DNA of 64,000 nt, from NCBI RefSeq assembly GCF_963677155.1, contig NZ_OY781884.1, positions 3,468,501 to 3,532,500 on the forward strand. The letters are read 5' to 3'. Both the position numbers and the translations under genes were made by a program. Below, piece by piece: positions 63,545-64,000 of this stretch (positions within the stretch are counted from its first letter, which is position 1; each line of letters opens with the position of its first letter). The stretch is from an uncultured Draconibacterium sp. (GTDB lineage Bacteria > Bacteroidota > Bacteroidia > Bacteroidales > Prolixibacteraceae). Under the pieces are notes generated by a model. It made no database searches. It was not told the DNA's origin and worked only from the letters and a program-made list of their open reading frames with translations.

Positions 63545-64000
63545 TCACTTTTTTAAAGCAACCAATGACCAATGTGAGTGAATAATTTTCCAATTCCCAT
63601 CAATTTTCTCATAAATCTCAGAACTATTCCAAAGTGCAGTTGTGTCATTTGATTCATTAAAATTATATAGGTTGTAGCTTAATACTCCAACATTACCAAC
63701 GACTTTAATATCAACATTTATCATTTCATGTCTGGGAACATATATACTACCGTTCCATGGGGCGGTATATGATTTTATAGCTTCGTAGCCAGTTAGTTTC
63801 ATTTTTGTGGATGTGTCAAAATACGTTGCATCTGATGCGAAAAGATTAAGGTAACCCCAAACATTTCGGTTACCCCATTCATTCAATGCTTGTTTTTCTG
63901 TTTCTAAAATAATTTTTGATTCACTAGTATAATCTTGACCAAAGCTTTGATAACTATTCAAAGTCAATAATATTGCAAGAAACAAGAACACACATTTAAA
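63545..64000 (-). CDS. Exported NTF2-like (SnoaL/DUF4440-type) protein, 5' end beyond the window
   Basis: At least 148 residues. The visible N-terminus is a signal-peptide core (FLFLAILLTLNSYQSFGQ), and the frame stays open to the window edge, so the true start is probably upstream; GTG 63991 is only the first internal option. The mature part is an NTF2-like cone: ILETEKQALNEWGNRNVWGYLNLFASDATYFD, then YNLYNFNESNDTTALWNSSEIYEKIDGNWKIIHSHWSLV. Periplasmic and of unknown ligand. The gene is closed by attC-like site F and may be a cassette. Confidence 0.8.
   Translation of the reverse strand, partial: FKCVFLFLAILLTLNSYQSFGQDYTSESKIILETEKQALNEWGNRNVWGYLNLFASDATYFDTSTKMKLTGYEAIKSYTAPWNGSIYVPRHEMINVDIKVVGNVGVLSYNLYNFNESNDTTALWNSSEIYEKIDGNWKIIHSHWSLVALKK

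Noticed and set aside
1-64000. tRNA or rRNA genes
   Set aside because: No TTCGANTC T-arm with an acceptor stem and no rRNA-like conserved blocks were noticed on either strand; a tRNAscan/barrnap run would settle it.

Overview
The window reads as chromosomal DNA of a Bacteroidota bacterium, probably of the order Marinilabiliales (Prolixibacteraceae-like). That placement is an inference. It rests on low G+C content, Bacteroidota-restricted families (DUF4831, DUF6515-like), a peptide transporter/PepD/PPDK housekeeping set typical of that group, and TAnnTTTG-type -7 boxes. No rRNA, tRNA or CRISPR array was found.

Layout. (a) 1-13.8 kb is accessory DNA. Four plus-strand cassettes (a thioredoxin-like membrane protein and three lipoproteins, one frameshifted) are separated by related imperfect palindromes that behave like integron attC sites. 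A LysR/YeiH/TauE sulfite-type export operon follows. Then come two further cassette-like modules, at 7.26-8.7 kb and 10.5-12.2 kb. Each is preceded by the same ~300 bp repeat and closed by an attC-like site. Two housekeeping-like genes (RDD; DUF2007 plus zinc ribbon) lie between them, and an ECF sigma-factor pair follows. (b) 13.9-16.2 kb holds two paralogous small genes around a decayed 21-bp (7-codon) repeat array, then a DUF559 endonuclease gene flanked by palindromic repeats. (c) 16.2-19.9 kb carries aat, an aminotransferase preceded by two tandem leader-peptide/terminator attenuators, and a DUF4831 gene. (d) 20.07-21.63 kb is an intact IS4-type element with a 10-bp target duplication. (e) 21.9-50.7 kb is mostly housekeeping: peptide uptake and cleavage, NAD salvage, purA, a Fur-like regulator, RelA/SpoT, miaA, mnmD, Sua5, TrkH/TrkA, ComEC, def, ruvX, a two-component system and ppdK. 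A gmhB relic sits beside relA/spoT. (f) 51.0-51.84 kb is a four-copy 224-bp tandem array; each copy holds a promoter-like box and a terminator hairpin, so it may encode tiny RNAs. It lies directly upstream of clpB, whose conserved first codon is ATC instead of ATG. (g) 54.6-63.4 kb carries an Hpt protein, gcvT, a serC-serA-DUF1015 serine group, and a 991-residue receiver/PEP-synthase-like protein. (h) At the right edge an attC-like site in reverse orientation, whose predicted crossover falls right after a stop codon, precedes a minus-strand NTF2-like gene.

The main novelty candidate is the family of attC-like sites. In five cassettes the first 10-15 bases are complementary to the bases that open the palindrome at the end of the same cassette, as expected if they move as integron cassettes. 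No integrase gene is in the window. The other strong signals are the tandem attenuators upstream of the aminotransferase and the promoter/terminator tandem array upstream of clpB.
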